Assembly: GCA_031277035.1 (NCBI GenBank)
Contig: JAISLY010000012.1
Span: 1 to 45,373, forward strand
From: Coriobacteriales bacterium
Lineage (GTDB): Bacteria; Actinomycetota; Coriobacteriia; Coriobacteriales; UBA8131
Direction of reading: 5' to 3'
Length of the DNA stretch: 45,373 bases
This document shows, in pieces, positions 31,968 to 42,301 of the stretch (its first letter is position 1; each line of letters starts with the position of its first letter). The notes beneath the pieces were generated by a model. It searched no databases. It was given only the letters and a program-made list of their open reading frames with translations, and had not been told where the DNA came from. Made by a program: the position numbers and the translations under genes.

Positions 31968-32476
31968 GGCTCGATGATGCCCGCCTCGGCCACATCGATC
32001 AGGGGGACATCGCTCCAAAGGGTTTCAAGGCGGTAGAAATCGCGCAGGGCCGGCTGAAAGATGTGTACGACAATCTCGCCATAGTCAAGCAGAACCCAGG
32101 TCTGCTCATCCAGCCCCTCCCGCCCGATGGGCTTGATGCCTGCCTGTGTGCGCAGAGCCTCCTCAACCGCCTCGCCGATGGCATCGATCTGCCGCCTGTT
32201 CGCACCCGTGACGATGACGAAGTAATCCGTAATGAACAGGGCATCGCGCACCTCCTGCACGATGATGTCCATCCCCTTGCGCTCATCGGCCGCCCGCGCC
32301 GCGATAAGCGCCCACTCCCTTGGAGTGCTGCTGCCTGCAGGCGTTCTGCTCTCGGCGTTTCTGTCTCCAGCGTTCCTCACCGCATCCGCCACACCCGCCG
32401 CGCCGCCCGCCACACTTGTCACACCCGCCACACTTGTCACACCCGCCACACCCGTCACACTCGTCACACTTGTCAC
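31790..32476 (-). CDS. rsfS: Ribosomal silencing factor RsfS with repeat tails at both ends
   Basis: 228 aa; GTG start with GGGAGG upstream. RsfS binds ribosomal protein L14 and stops 30S joining when nutrients are short. The core (~52-190) has KGMDIIVQEVRDALFITDYFVIVTGANRRQ, GREGLDEQTWVLLDYGEIVVHIF and FYRLETLWSDVP, and is about the normal ~115-130 aa. The first ~30 residues are a VTSVAG-type repeat (9-bp DNA units). The last ~35 are SSNEGGVP repeats, encoded by the opposite strand of the dinB tail array. The genes overlap convergently by 178 bp. It is followed in the operon order by none; yqeK and nadD are upstream. Confidence 0.9.
   Translation of the reverse strand: MTSVTSVTGVAGVTSVAGVTSVAGGAAGVADAVRNAGDRNAESRTPAGSSTPREWALIAARAADERKGMDIIVQEVRDALFITDYFVIVTGANRRQIDAIGEAVEEALRTQAGIKPIGREGLDEQTWVLLDYGEIVVHIFQPALRDFYRLETLWSDVPLIDVAEAGIIEPQYSERVGRIVGIEPSSEATAASSSNEGGVPSSNEGGVPSSNEGGVPSSEVTVEASGSL
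31824..31895. repeat. 24-bp array coding for the tails of both dinB and rsfS
   Basis: Three 24-bp units (31824-31847, 31848-31871, 31872-31895) beginning gaNgaggg and ending cgccttcgtt. Read plus, they give DEGTPPSL in DinB; read minus, SSNEGGVP in RsfS. Both frames are kept because the unit is a multiple of three. Confidence 0.9.
32411..32473. repeat. 9-bp array at the rsfS 5' end (seven units)
   Basis: Seven 9-bp units, cacacttgt or cacacccgc type, directly after the GTG start. On the coding strand each unit begins in GTG-like sequence and encodes TSV/AGV repeats. Confidence 0.85.
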
Positions 32477-32508
32477 AAGACCTCCCTCAGCTGTTGTCTG
32501 AGCCCTCG

Positions 32509-33117
32509 TCAGTTACCGGCACGTTCACGTGCGATGTAGGTATTCCACACCTCGAGCGAATCGGGGTGGATAAAGCGATGTCGCCGTATCAGATGATCCA
32601 TCGTCATCTCAAAGGAGCGCAGGAAGAGCGTCTCCAGCGAGACCTTGCCAACGCTGGCGCGCAGAGACGTGAGATTTCCCTGGGAGCGGAGCGGTTCAAT
32701 CATGTCGGCGACGTAGATAACCATGTCAAGGTCGCTCATATCCGGCGCTGCGGAGGTGTGTCGGGCGATGGCCTGGATGATGTCTCCCCCAAGTTCCGGA
32801 AAGGCCCGCGCGACCGCCACCGCACCCGTCTGAGCATGCAGCAACATCGCCATATCCTCAAGGCGGGCCACCAGGGGAATGTCGAACTCCTTCACCCGCG
32901 CCAAAAGCTCCTCATCGGTCAGGTCCTTGTCCCAGTCGTGCAAAAGGCCGGCAAGCCAGGCCTTCTGGGGATGAACGCCATAACTTATTGCCATTGCCTG
33001 GGCGGTATCCGCAACACTGAGCGAATGCAGGAATCGATAGGCGCTCAGCCGCGCCTCAAGCTGCTCACGCGCAGGCGCAAACAGGGCCTCGATGCCCTCA
33101 GCATGCCCCGTACTCAT
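32509..33117 (-). CDS. yqeK: HD-domain phosphohydrolase YqeK (bis(5'-nucleosyl)-tetraphosphatase, symmetrical)
   Basis: 202 aa. HD-domain metal site: RFLHSLSV, AGLLHDWDKD (HD pair) and LLHAQTGA, then VIYVADMIEP. YqeK hydrolyses Ap4A and lies next to nadD and rsfS in most Gram-positive genomes, as it does here. It overlaps the nadD stop by 4 bp (ATGA) and ends 32 bp before rsfS. Confidence 0.92.
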   Translation of the reverse strand: MSTGHAEGIEALFAPAREQLEARLSAYRFLHSLSVADTAQAMAISYGVHPQKAWLAGLLHDWDKDLTDEELLARVKEFDIPLVARLEDMAMLLHAQTGAVAVARAFPELGGDIIQAIARHTSAAPDMSDLDMVIYVADMIEPLRSQGNLTSLRASVGKVSLETLFLRSFEMTMDHLIRRHRFIHPDSLEVWNTYIARERAGN

Positions 33118-33782
33118 ACGTCGGCCCCGCCGAGGGAAGTGCGGCGAGAAGATTCGACCGCCGCCCCGACGCGAGAAGACTCGGGGGCTTTCTCGGCACG
33201 ATACAGGCCCCGTTCAAGGATGTAGGCATACACCGGCTCGGGCACCAGATAGCGAAGACTGCGCCCGGCTTGAGCCAGGGCCCGCAGCTCGCTTGCCGAG
33301 ATGCTAAGCGGTATCGTGTCGATAGCCTGCATGACAAAGGTGGTGGCGAGCGCTCCCCAGGCGGGCTCGGTCTGCGGCCGGTCGGCAACAAGGATCGTCG
33401 CCATCCGGGCAATCTCGGCAGCGTCTTTCCACCCATCCAAATCGCGGGCGGTATCGGCGCCGAGAATAAAAAACAGCTCGACCTCATCACCATACAGCGT
33501 TTTAAGCGCCCGCAGGGTGTCGATGGTGTAGGTGATACCCGGACGGTCTATCTCCATCCGACTGGGCTCGAAATGTGGGTTTTCGGCAATGGCCGCCGCA
33601 AGCATGGCAAAGCGGTCCTCTGCGGGCGTCGTCGCCCGACCCTGCTTCCAGGCAGGGATGCCGGTTGGCATGAAGAGCACGCGGTCGAGCCCATACTGCG
33701 CGTATGCCTGCTCGGCAATGTGCAGATGACCGAGGTGCACCGGGTCAAAGGTGCCACCGATAATGCCGAGCCTGCGGGTCAT
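33114..33782 (-). CDS. nadD: Nicotinate-nucleotide adenylyltransferase NadD
   Basis: 222 aa. Adenylates nicotinic acid mononucleotide in NAD synthesis. The nucleotidyltransferase signature GGTFDPVHLGHL is near the N-terminus and the conserved ISASELR near the C-terminus. The last ~25 residues (APESSRVGAAVESSRRTSLGG) are an extra low-complexity tail. It overlaps proA by 4 bp and yqeK by 4 bp. Confidence 0.94.
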   Translation of the reverse strand: MTRRLGIIGGTFDPVHLGHLHIAEQAYAQYGLDRVLFMPTGIPAWKQGRATTPAEDRFAMLAAAIAENPHFEPSRMEIDRPGITYTIDTLRALKTLYGDEVELFFILGADTARDLDGWKDAAEIARMATILVADRPQTEPAWGALATTFVMQAIDTIPLSISASELRALAQAGRSLRYLVPEPVYAYILERGLYRAEKAPESSRVGAAVESSRRTSLGGADV

Positions 33783-35059
33783 GTCGCTTCTCGCCGGATC
33801 TGGCCGTCGCCTTCCAGGATGAACTTCGTCGAGGTCAGAGCGTCAAGCCCCATCGGCCCACGAGCATGCAGCTTCTGCGTCGAAATACCGATCTCCGCGC
33901 CGAGGCCAAACTCGCCGCCATCGGTAAATCGTGTCGAGGCGTTCACGTAGACCGCCGCCGAATCGACCGCAGCCACAAAGCGTGAGATGGTCGCGTAGTC
34001 CTGGCTGAGAATCGCGTCGGAATGATGCGTGCCGTAGCGGTTGATGTGCGCAATCGCCTCATCAACACCACTGACGCATTTGAGGGAAATCTCAAGTGCG
34101 AGATACTCGCGCGCCCAGTCATCCTCCGTCGCAGCGACGACCATGTTGCGCGTCTCGTCCTCTGTGCCCTGCGCAAGCGTATAGCAGGTCGCATCGGCAT
34201 GTATGAGAACGCCCGCGGCGGCCAGCGCCCTGAGAAGCGTCGGGACAAAGCGCTCAGCGGCAACCGTATCCACAAGAATCGACTCGATGGCGTTGCAGAC
34301 CCCCGGCCGCTGCGTCTTTGCGTTGAGCGCAATGGGCACGATGATGTTCGGGTCAGCGTCCTTATGAAGGTAGAGATGGCAGTTGCCCTCCCCGGTCTCG
34401 ATGACCGGAACTTTGGCATGCTCGACCGTCGAACGGATCAGCGATGCCGACCCGCGGGGGATAAGGACGTCTATGAGCCCGCGCGCACTCATCAGCTCGA
34501 CAGTCGCCGCCCGGTCGGTCGTCTCGATGGACTGCAGCCAGTACTCGGGCAGGCCAGCCGTGCGGCCGGCCTCATACAGGACCCTGGTCATTGAGAGATT
34601 TGAACGGTTGGCAAGCGAGCCTCCACGCAGCACGCAGGCGTTGCCGGTCTTCAGGCAGAGCCCGGCGGCATCGGCGGTGACGTTGGGTCGGGCCTCATAG
34701 ATCATCGCAACGACACCCAATGGCACGCGCACACGACGCAGACGGATGCCGTTGTAAAGCGTACGCCCCTCGACAATGGTACCGAGAGGGTCGTTTTGGG
34801 CGGCCAGCGTAAAGAGAGCGGACGCAATGTCGACAAGGCGGCTCTCGGTGAGCAGCAATCGGTCAATAAGGCTTTCCTCAACACCTTTTTCGCGAGCAGC
34901 CGCCACATCAAGGGCATTTTCTGCAAGCAGATAGTCCTGCTGCTTCCCGAGGGCATCCGCCATCGCCAGCAGGGCCGCATTGCGCGCCCGCGCGTCAAAC
35001 TGCGCGAGCATCTCCGCGGCCGCTCGCGCCTGATGTGCCTTTGTCATAACCTCACTCAT
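33779..35059 (-). CDS. proA: Gamma-glutamyl phosphate reductase
   Basis: 426 aa; ATG with AAGGAGG 8 bp upstream. NADPH-dependent reduction of gamma-glutamyl phosphate, second step of proline synthesis. ALDH-like fold with RVPLGVVAMIYEARPNVTADAAGLCLKTGNA, IPRGSASLI, ETGEGNCHLYLHKDAD, the catalytic Cys in RPGVCNAIES, and FTDGGEFGLGAEIGIST. Normal length. Follows proB in the operon after a repeat-filled gap. Confidence 0.96.
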   Translation of the reverse strand: MSEVMTKAHQARAAAEMLAQFDARARNAALLAMADALGKQQDYLLAENALDVAAAREKGVEESLIDRLLLTESRLVDIASALFTLAAQNDPLGTIVEGRTLYNGIRLRRVRVPLGVVAMIYEARPNVTADAAGLCLKTGNACVLRGGSLANRSNLSMTRVLYEAGRTAGLPEYWLQSIETTDRAATVELMSARGLIDVLIPRGSASLIRSTVEHAKVPVIETGEGNCHLYLHKDADPNIIVPIALNAKTQRPGVCNAIESILVDTVAAERFVPTLLRALAAAGVLIHADATCYTLAQGTEDETRNMVVAATEDDWAREYLALEISLKCVSGVDEAIAHINRYGTHHSDAILSQDYATISRFVAAVDSAAVYVNASTRFTDGGEFGLGAEIGISTQKLHARGPMGLDALTSTKFILEGDGQIRREAT

Positions 35060-35109
35060 GGTGAGTCCTCCTTCGCTTCGCTGTCAACGCCCGCTCCCCT
35101 GTGCCTGGG

Positions 35110-35249
35110 GGCGCCTCCAGGGGTCTGGGAGCTCTCTGGGGCCTCCAGGGGCCTGGAACCTCTCTGGGGCCTCCAGGGGTCTGGGGCCTCTCAGATGGCG
35201 CCTCCCGGTCCGTGTCGCCTCTCAGATGTCGCCTCTCAGATGTCGCCTC

Positions 35250-35252
<3 letters not shown>
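35110..35252. repeat. 28-bp and 14-bp arrays filling the proB-proA gap
   Basis: The 190-bp gap is largely repeats. About 35110-35195 has two and a half 28-bp units (core ctccaggggtctgg...ctctctggggc). From about 35205 to 35252 there are three to four 14-bp units, gtcgcctctcagat. On the coding strand the 14-mer reads TCTGAGAGGCGACA; the first copy contains the proB stop codon (TGA) and each contains AGAGG. The 28-mers carry TGGAGG and AGAGAGG. Neither unit is a multiple of three. Confidence 0.85.
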
Positions 35253-38045
<2,793 letters not shown>

Positions 38046-38079
38046 CTCGCATCCCGTATGATCGTCTCGGAAAGGCCCG

Positions 38080-38334
38080 TTACGCCTCTACCGGGCGCAC
38101 GTGCACCTTGCGCTTGTCGCCCTTCGTGAACTCCAAAATACCGTCCTTCAGGGCAAACAGCGTGTCGTCCTTGCCTCGCGCGACGTTCTCGCCGGGGTGG
38201 ATGTGTGTCCCGCGCTGCCGAACGATAATGTTGCCGACCTTTACCTGCTCGCCAGCAAAACGCTTTACGCCGAGGCGTTGCGCGTGGCTGTCGCGTCCGT
38301 TGCGTGAGGAACCGAGTCCCTTTTTATGTGCCAT
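38080..38334 (-). CDS. rpmA: 50S ribosomal protein L27
   Basis: 84 aa, normal length. [26 protein letters not shown] at the start and [24 protein letters not shown] are diagnostic. The N-terminus reaches the peptidyl-transferase centre. No cleavable N-terminal extension of the Firmicute type is present. GGGAG lies 8 bp before the ATG. Follows rplU by 33 bp. Confidence 0.97.
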   Translation of the reverse strand: MAHKKGLGSSRNGRDSHAQRLGVKRFAGEQVKVGNIIVRQRGTHIHPGENVARGKDDTLFALKDGILEFTKGDKRKVHVRPVEA

Positions 38335-38367
38335 CTTCCAAACTCCCTGTCCGTGGGTATACGGTGC

Positions 38368-38988
38368 TTACTTTGAGGCTTTTGCTGATGTTCCCTTTTC
38401 CGGCTTTTCTGGCTTCTCTTCTTTTGAAGGCTTCTTTTCCTTTGTTGCCGCTTCCTTTGTTGTTTCCTTTGTTGCGCTGGCCTTTGCATCTGTTGCTGAC
38501 TGCTCGACCTTGGCCGCCGGCTTCTCGCGCTCCGTCGCCTTCGCAGTCGCTTTGCGCGGGGCGGCGGACTTCTTTGAGGCGGCCTCTTCCTTATCGCCCT
38601 TTGTGGCTTCTTCCTTTACGCCCTTTGCGGCCTCGGCGCTCGACTTCTTCGCAGTCTTCTCCGGCTTTAAGGCTTCTCCGGTCAAACTGATTCCCTGCAC
38701 GAGCAGCCGCGTAAGATCCTGGCGATGGCCACGCAGGCGCTTGTAGCCCTTGCGCTTCTTGAACTTGAAGACCAGGGCCTTCTCGCCACGAAAATGCTCA
38801 AGAACCTCCGCAAAGACCCTGGCCTTCGCGAGTGCATCGGCATCGACGGTAATCTGGGAGCCGTCCGCGAGGAAAATCACACTCAGCTCAACGGTCGCTC
38901 CCGGCTCGCGGTCAAGCTTCTCAACCACAAGCGTGTCGCCTTTGGCGACCTTATACTGCTTTCCTCCAGTGGCAACGATTGCGTACAT
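38368..38988 (-). CDS. rplU: 50S ribosomal protein L21 with a ~100-residue Lys/Ala-rich tail
   Basis: 206 aa from ATG (MYAIVATGGKQYKV) with AAGGG 7 bp upstream. Residues 1-103 are a complete L21, ending KRLRGHRQDLTRLLVQGIS. It is followed by an extra tail rich in Lys, Ala, Glu and Thr (KKSAAPRKATAKATEREKPAAK), resembling histone-H1-like or actinobacterial basic tails. The tail would extend from the ribosome surface and could bind RNA. L21 is normally ~103 aa, so the gene is double length. Upstream in the operon is a tRNA gene on the same strand. Confidence 0.95.
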   Translation of the reverse strand: MYAIVATGGKQYKVAKGDTLVVEKLDREPGATVELSVIFLADGSQITVDADALAKARVFAEVLEHFRGEKALVFKFKKRKGYKRLRGHRQDLTRLLVQGISLTGEALKPEKTAKKSSAEAAKGVKEEATKGDKEEAASKKSAAPRKATAKATEREKPAAKVEQSATDAKASATKETTKEAATKEKKPSKEEKPEKPEKGTSAKASK

Positions 38989-39148
38989 CACGATACCCTT
39001 CGTCTTCCCTCAGCCGTTTGTGCGACGAATTACTTTAACAGTGCCTTCTCAACGCGTCAATGAACAGCCCGCGAAACCTCGCGGCAAGGCCGTGAAATAC
39101 GGGGTTGTTGGCCTGTTTCTGCCCTGCGCCGTGCAGCGAATTGCAAGG

Positions 39149-39223
39149 TGGTGGGCCCAGCAGGATTCGAACCTGCAACCAAGGGATTATGAGTCCCCTG
39201 CTCCACCGTTGAGCTATGGGCCC
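39149..39223 (-). tRNA. tRNA with CAU anticodon (Ile2 or Met)
   Basis: 75 nt on the minus strand, with acceptor GGGCCCA/TGGGCCC, D-arm GCTC..GAGC, anticodon loop CTCATAA, T-arm TGCAGGTTCGAATCCTGC and encoded CCA. The anticodon is CAU. The CTCATAATCCCTTGGTTG stretch resembles tRNA-Ile2, whose CAU is modified to lysidine, more than elongator tRNA-Met, but this cannot be settled by eye. Confidence 0.9.
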
Positions 39224-39396
39224 ACTTAATCTGTTCCTGTAGGCAAAACGGCAGGTTTGCGCCAAACACAACTGAACCCGCACCAGCAGAAGCACAGCTT
39301 GGGAAGTGTAGCATATCAAAGCTGCTCGTGCCATCTTGTAAAGGCGTGCGTCCCCCGTGAGAGTTTGTGTTAGAATACCCCTCGCGCCACTGCCAT

Positions 39397-39472
39397 TCCT
39401 CGGTAGCTCAATTGGCAGAGCAACCGGCTGTTAACCGGTTTGTTGTAGGTTCGAGTCCTACCCGGGGAGCCA
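39397..39472 (+). tRNA. tRNA-Asn (GUU)
   Basis: 76 nt: acceptor TCCTCGG/CCGGGGA, anticodon loop CTGTTAA (GTT), T-loop GGTTCGAGTCC, discriminator G and encoded CCA. All arms pair. Confidence 0.95.
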
Positions 39473-39483
39473 ATCAATCCCTC

Positions 39484-39505
39484 AGAGCCCGCCTCGGCGG
39501 GCTCT
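39484..39505 (+). terminator. Hairpin terminator after tRNA-Asn
   Basis: AGAGCCCGCC, 2-nt loop, GGCGGGCTCT: a perfect 10-bp stem 12 bp after the tRNA, followed by TCT but only a weak T-run. Confidence 0.65.
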
Positions 39506-39604
39506 TCTGCTGGTGAGAACGCCCTGCGCAAGCAGGCACAACACGCGTCAGGCCGAGGCACGGCACCACCCGCCCGGCCACAAAGCACGGCTCGCCTCGG
39601 TTGC

Positions 39605-39661
39605 AAGACGCACCGCCGGCTACAAGACGCACCGCCGGCTACAAAACGCACCGCCGGCTAC
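39605..39661. repeat. 19-bp array between tRNA-Asn and htrA
   Basis: Three 19-bp units aagacgcaccgccggctac (third starts aaaa), 39605-39661, then a partial fourth. Non-coding, in front of the 3' end of htrA, and the length is not a multiple of three. Confidence 0.85.
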
Positions 39662-39676
39662 AAAACGCGGCTCGCC

Positions 39677-41287
39677 TCAGTCGCGAAAGTCAACATCCGC
39701 ACCCAGCTTGACGTCGGCGCTCATCCGCTCGGAGCCACGCATGAACTCGATGGTCACCACATCGCCGACATACCGCCCGCGCACCTCGATGACCACTTCG
39801 GCCGCCGTGGAAACCGGAGTCTCGTCAACGCTGATGATGATGTCGCCGGGCACAAGGCCGGCCTTATCGGCAGGCGAATCCCTGACGACCTCCTCGATAT
39901 GAGCACCTGCATCAACCGTCGCGTCATATTGATCGGCATTGCTCGAATCCACCGTGTTCAGCGTCACACCGAGGAAGGCGTGCTCGACTTCCTTGCCGCT
40001 CATGATCTGCTCGGCAATGTTTAAGGCATAGTTGCTCGGGATGGCAAAGCCGACGCCGGCCGAAGAATTGGTCGAACTCGAGATGAGCGTATTTACGCCA
40101 ATCAGGTGCCCCTCGGCATTGACCAGCGCACCGCCTGAGTTGCCCGGATTGATAGCCGCGTCAGTCTGAATCATGTTCGTGTAGATGCTGGCTCCGCTCG
40201 CAGATTCCATGGTCGTTGAGCGGAAGAGGGCCGAGACGATGCCGGTCGACACCGACTTTTCAAGACCAAAGGGGCTTCCAAGGGCCATGACCCACTCCCC
40301 TACCCTGACTTCACTCGAATCGGCGGTCTCGATGGGAATGAGGCCTGTGGCATCGACCTTCAGCACAGCGAGGTCGGAAGAGGGGTCAGAACCGACAAGC
40401 GAACCTTTGAGCTGCCGGTCCTGGTCGAGGTTGACGAGAAACTCATCACCGCTTTCCACCACATGGTAGTTCGTGAGGATATAGCCGTCCGCCGAAAGGA
40501 TGATACCGGAGCCGAGGCCATACTCCTCCAGACTGTCGCCTGAGGAGCTGTCGCCATAATCGTCATAGGAGCCGTGGGTCGCGGTGTAGACGTCTATATT
40601 CACGATGGAAGGCAGGGCTTTTGCGGCAACCACCTCGGCCAGAGATGCGTCCTCGGCCAAAGGTGTGATGGTGATGCCGCTGGAACCCTCCTCAATCGTG
40701 ACAATCCTCTGCTTCTCCCCGTCGGTAAAGTGAAACCCGTCCGTTGCGAAGAAGAGGAGGGCGAAGGTGAGCGCCGCACCAACCAGTACTCCAAACAGGG
40801 GGCCGAGGAAAAGAGCGCGCCTGGAGGCAGGCTTTTTGTCAGGTCGTTTCTGATGAGGGAGCGCCGGGTGTTCATGGCTCGGGGGTGGCGGTGGGGCAGT
40901 TTGGCCAAACGGCGCGGTCACCTGCGCCTGAACAGGCTCAGGGCCGGGGCGGTGCTGACTGAAAACCGCCTGTTGCGGATGGTGCGGCTGCGGTTGCTGC
41001 GGATGTTGTTGCGGATGGTGCGGTTGCGGATGTGGTTGCGACTGCCGTTGGTATGGGTTTGACACCGACTGCTGCGGCTGCTGCGCCGGCTGTTGTTGCG
41101 TTGGCTGCTGCGTCGGCTGATGTTGCGTCGGCTGCGGCTGTTGTTGCGATGGCTGCTGCACCGGCAGTGGCTCGGGCGGCTGTTGCGCCGGGCGCGGCTC
41201 AGGCTGCGGCTGTTGTGGCAGTTGGGAAGTCTCGGCAAGAGACGCCTGATCAAAAGGCGTTGCGTCAAAAGGAGTCTGATCTGGCAT
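39677..41287 (-). CDS. HtrA/DegP-type serine protease, membrane-anchored
   Basis: 536 aa; ATG with GAGG upstream. Extracytoplasmic quality-control protease. A cytoplasmic Gln/Pro/His-rich region (about 20-130) precedes one membrane helix (159-181). The trypsin-like domain has catalytic His275 (LTNYHVVES), Asp305 (SSDLAVLK) and Ser384 (PGNSGGALVN); a single PDZ domain follows at ~435-520 (GDIIISVDETPVSTAAEV). Length and order match actinobacterial HtrA/PepD. The Gln-rich N-terminus is one more low-complexity extension in this region; its DNA is repetitive (tgttgcg/tgcggatg motifs) but not a regular array. Confidence 0.94.
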   Translation of the reverse strand: MPDQTPFDATPFDQASLAETSQLPQQPQPEPRPAQQPPEPLPVQQPSQQQPQPTQHQPTQQPTQQQPAQQPQQSVSNPYQRQSQPHPQPHHPQQHPQQPQPHHPQQAVFSQHRPGPEPVQAQVTAPFGQTAPPPPPSHEHPALPHQKRPDKKPASRRALFLGPLFGVLVGAALTFALLFFATDGFHFTDGEKQRIVTIEEGSSGITITPLAEDASLAEVVAAKALPSIVNIDVYTATHGSYDDYGDSSSGDSLEEYGLGSGIILSADGYILTNYHVVESGDEFLVNLDQDRQLKGSLVGSDPSSDLAVLKVDATGLIPIETADSSEVRVGEWVMALGSPFGLEKSVSTGIVSALFRSTTMESASGASIYTNMIQTDAAINPGNSGGALVNAEGHLIGVNTLISSSTNSSAGVGFAIPSNYALNIAEQIMSGKEVEHAFLGVTLNTVDSSNADQYDATVDAGAHIEEVVRDSPADKAGLVPGDIIISVDETPVSTAAEVVIEVRGRYVGDVVTIEFMRGSERMSADVKLGADVDFRD

Positions 41288-41440
41288 GTTCCACCTCGCG
41301 GATCATCTCATGAACGTGGGCATGGGAAACGATGGTGCAACAATACCACACAGTCAGCAGCGAGGGCGCTGTCCCAGGGCAGGGTTTGACATCCCGTAAC
41401 CAGGATGCAGATTTTGCGTTGCCGGTCCTTCAGTGCTGCT

Positions 41441-41677
41441 TCAGACCGCGAAGCGCTCACGTAGATACGCGATGATGTCGTCGCTCTCGTAAAGAGGTGC
41501 TCCGTCGATGAACAGGCACGGCACCTGGTTTTTCTTCCCAACCGCAAGCAGATGTTCGCGGTTGGCAGGTTCGGTCGTGCTTTTGAGGTCAATGACAATA
41601 CCGTTTGCCTCCATAAAATGCAGCACTTTGAGGCTATAGGGGCAGGTCGGCAGGTAATACAACGAAAGCTCGTCCAT
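41441..41677 (-). CDS. Thioredoxin-fold protein, glutaredoxin/GST-N-like (CPYS)
   Basis: 78 aa. The start LSLYYLPTCPYSLKVLHFMEANG and the later NQVPCLFIDGAPLYESDDIIAYLRE match glutaredoxin and glutathione-S-transferase N-terminal domains. The active site is CPYS, single-cysteine rather than CPYC, as in monothiol or GSH-binding variants. An additional Cys lies in the VPCL segment where Grx has the cis-Pro. It is transcribed divergently from the ACP gene with 54 bp between them. Confidence 0.85.
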   Translation of the reverse strand: MDELSLYYLPTCPYSLKVLHFMEANGIVIDLKSTTEPANREHLLAVGKKNQVPCLFIDGAPLYESDDIIAYLRERFAV

Positions 41678-41731
41678 GACGGCTCCTTTCTGTTATTCTT
41701 TCATTATACGTTCGAACGAGAGGAAACAGCA

Positions 41732-41989
41732 ATGCCAGACAGTACTTTTGACGTGATTCGGGATGCCTTGGCCGAACAGCTGGGTATAGACGCGGCGACC
41801 ATCACGCTCGATTCGCTGCTCGCAGACGAACTTGGTGCCGATTCGCTGGATGGCGTGGAGCTGATCATCGCACTTGAGGATCGCTACAATATAAGCATCG
41901 AAACCGAGGACGCTTCGACTATCAAGACCGTACGGGACATTGTTACCCTGGTGGATGCGTCGCGAGGAAGTGCGGCAACGGACCTTTGA
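41732..41989 (+). CDS. acpP: Acyl carrier protein
   Basis: 85 aa from ATG with AGAGGAA upstream; a longer in-frame extension overlaps the divergent gene and is not coding. Acidic four-helix carrier. The phosphopantetheine attachment serine is in LGADSLDGVELI; the family normally has DSLD(T/S)VEL. Helix III and IV (YNISIETEDASTIKTVRDIVTLV) are typical. No fatty-acid genes are adjacent, so it may serve a dedicated pathway or be the general ACP. A 10-bp palindrome (CGTTCGAACG) lies 14 bp upstream of the ATG. Confidence 0.92.
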   Translation: MPDSTFDVIRDALAEQLGIDAATITLDSLLADELGADSLDGVELIIALEDRYNISIETEDASTIKTVRDIVTLVDASRGSAATDL

Positions 41990-42063
41990 CGGCAGGCGCC
42001 ATAAATGGCATAAATGGCGACGCTGGGGCGCTCAGATACAATTCTCCAGGGATTGTCAGGAGT

Positions 42064-42071
42064 GCTATACT
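42064..42071 (+). promoter_or_regulatory. Extended -10 promoter of tRNA-Thr
   Basis: GCTATACT preceded by T (TGC-TATACT) is an extended -10, 12 bp before the tRNA 5' end; the -35 is weak. Confidence 0.5.
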
Positions 42072-42083
42072 TACGTCTCGCAA

Positions 42084-42159
42084 GCCAACATAGCTCAGTT
42101 GGTAGAGCAGCTGATTCGTAATCAGCAGGTCAGGGGTTCGAGTCCCCTTGTTGGCTCCA
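42084..42159 (+). tRNA. tRNA-Thr (CGU)
   Basis: 76 nt: acceptor GCCAACA/TGTTGGC, D-loop AGTTGGTA, anticodon loop TTCGTAA (CGT), T-loop GGTTCGAGTCC, discriminator T and encoded CCA. Confidence 0.95.
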
Positions 42160-42240
42160 TTATTCCTCCGCTATTCAGCAGGGCCGATGTCGCCCTTCGC
42201 TTCCTGTCTCTTCATGGCCGCTTTGTTCAGAGTCGAAACG

Positions 42241-42260
42241 TTCTACAGTATACTGTAGAA
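42241..42260. promoter_or_regulatory. Perfect 20-bp palindrome, putative operator
   Basis: TTCTACAGTATACTGTAGAA is fully self-complementary and lies 42 bp before the membrane protein gene. The TACAGTA/TACTGTA arms resemble operators of BlaI/CopY- or GntR-type repressors. Part of the sequence (GTATACTGT) could also serve as a -10, so a repressor here would block transcription. Confidence 0.6.
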
Positions 42261-42301
42261 GGGTACCGGGGCATTGGAGCAGATTGTGAGAGCAACGGGC
42301 T

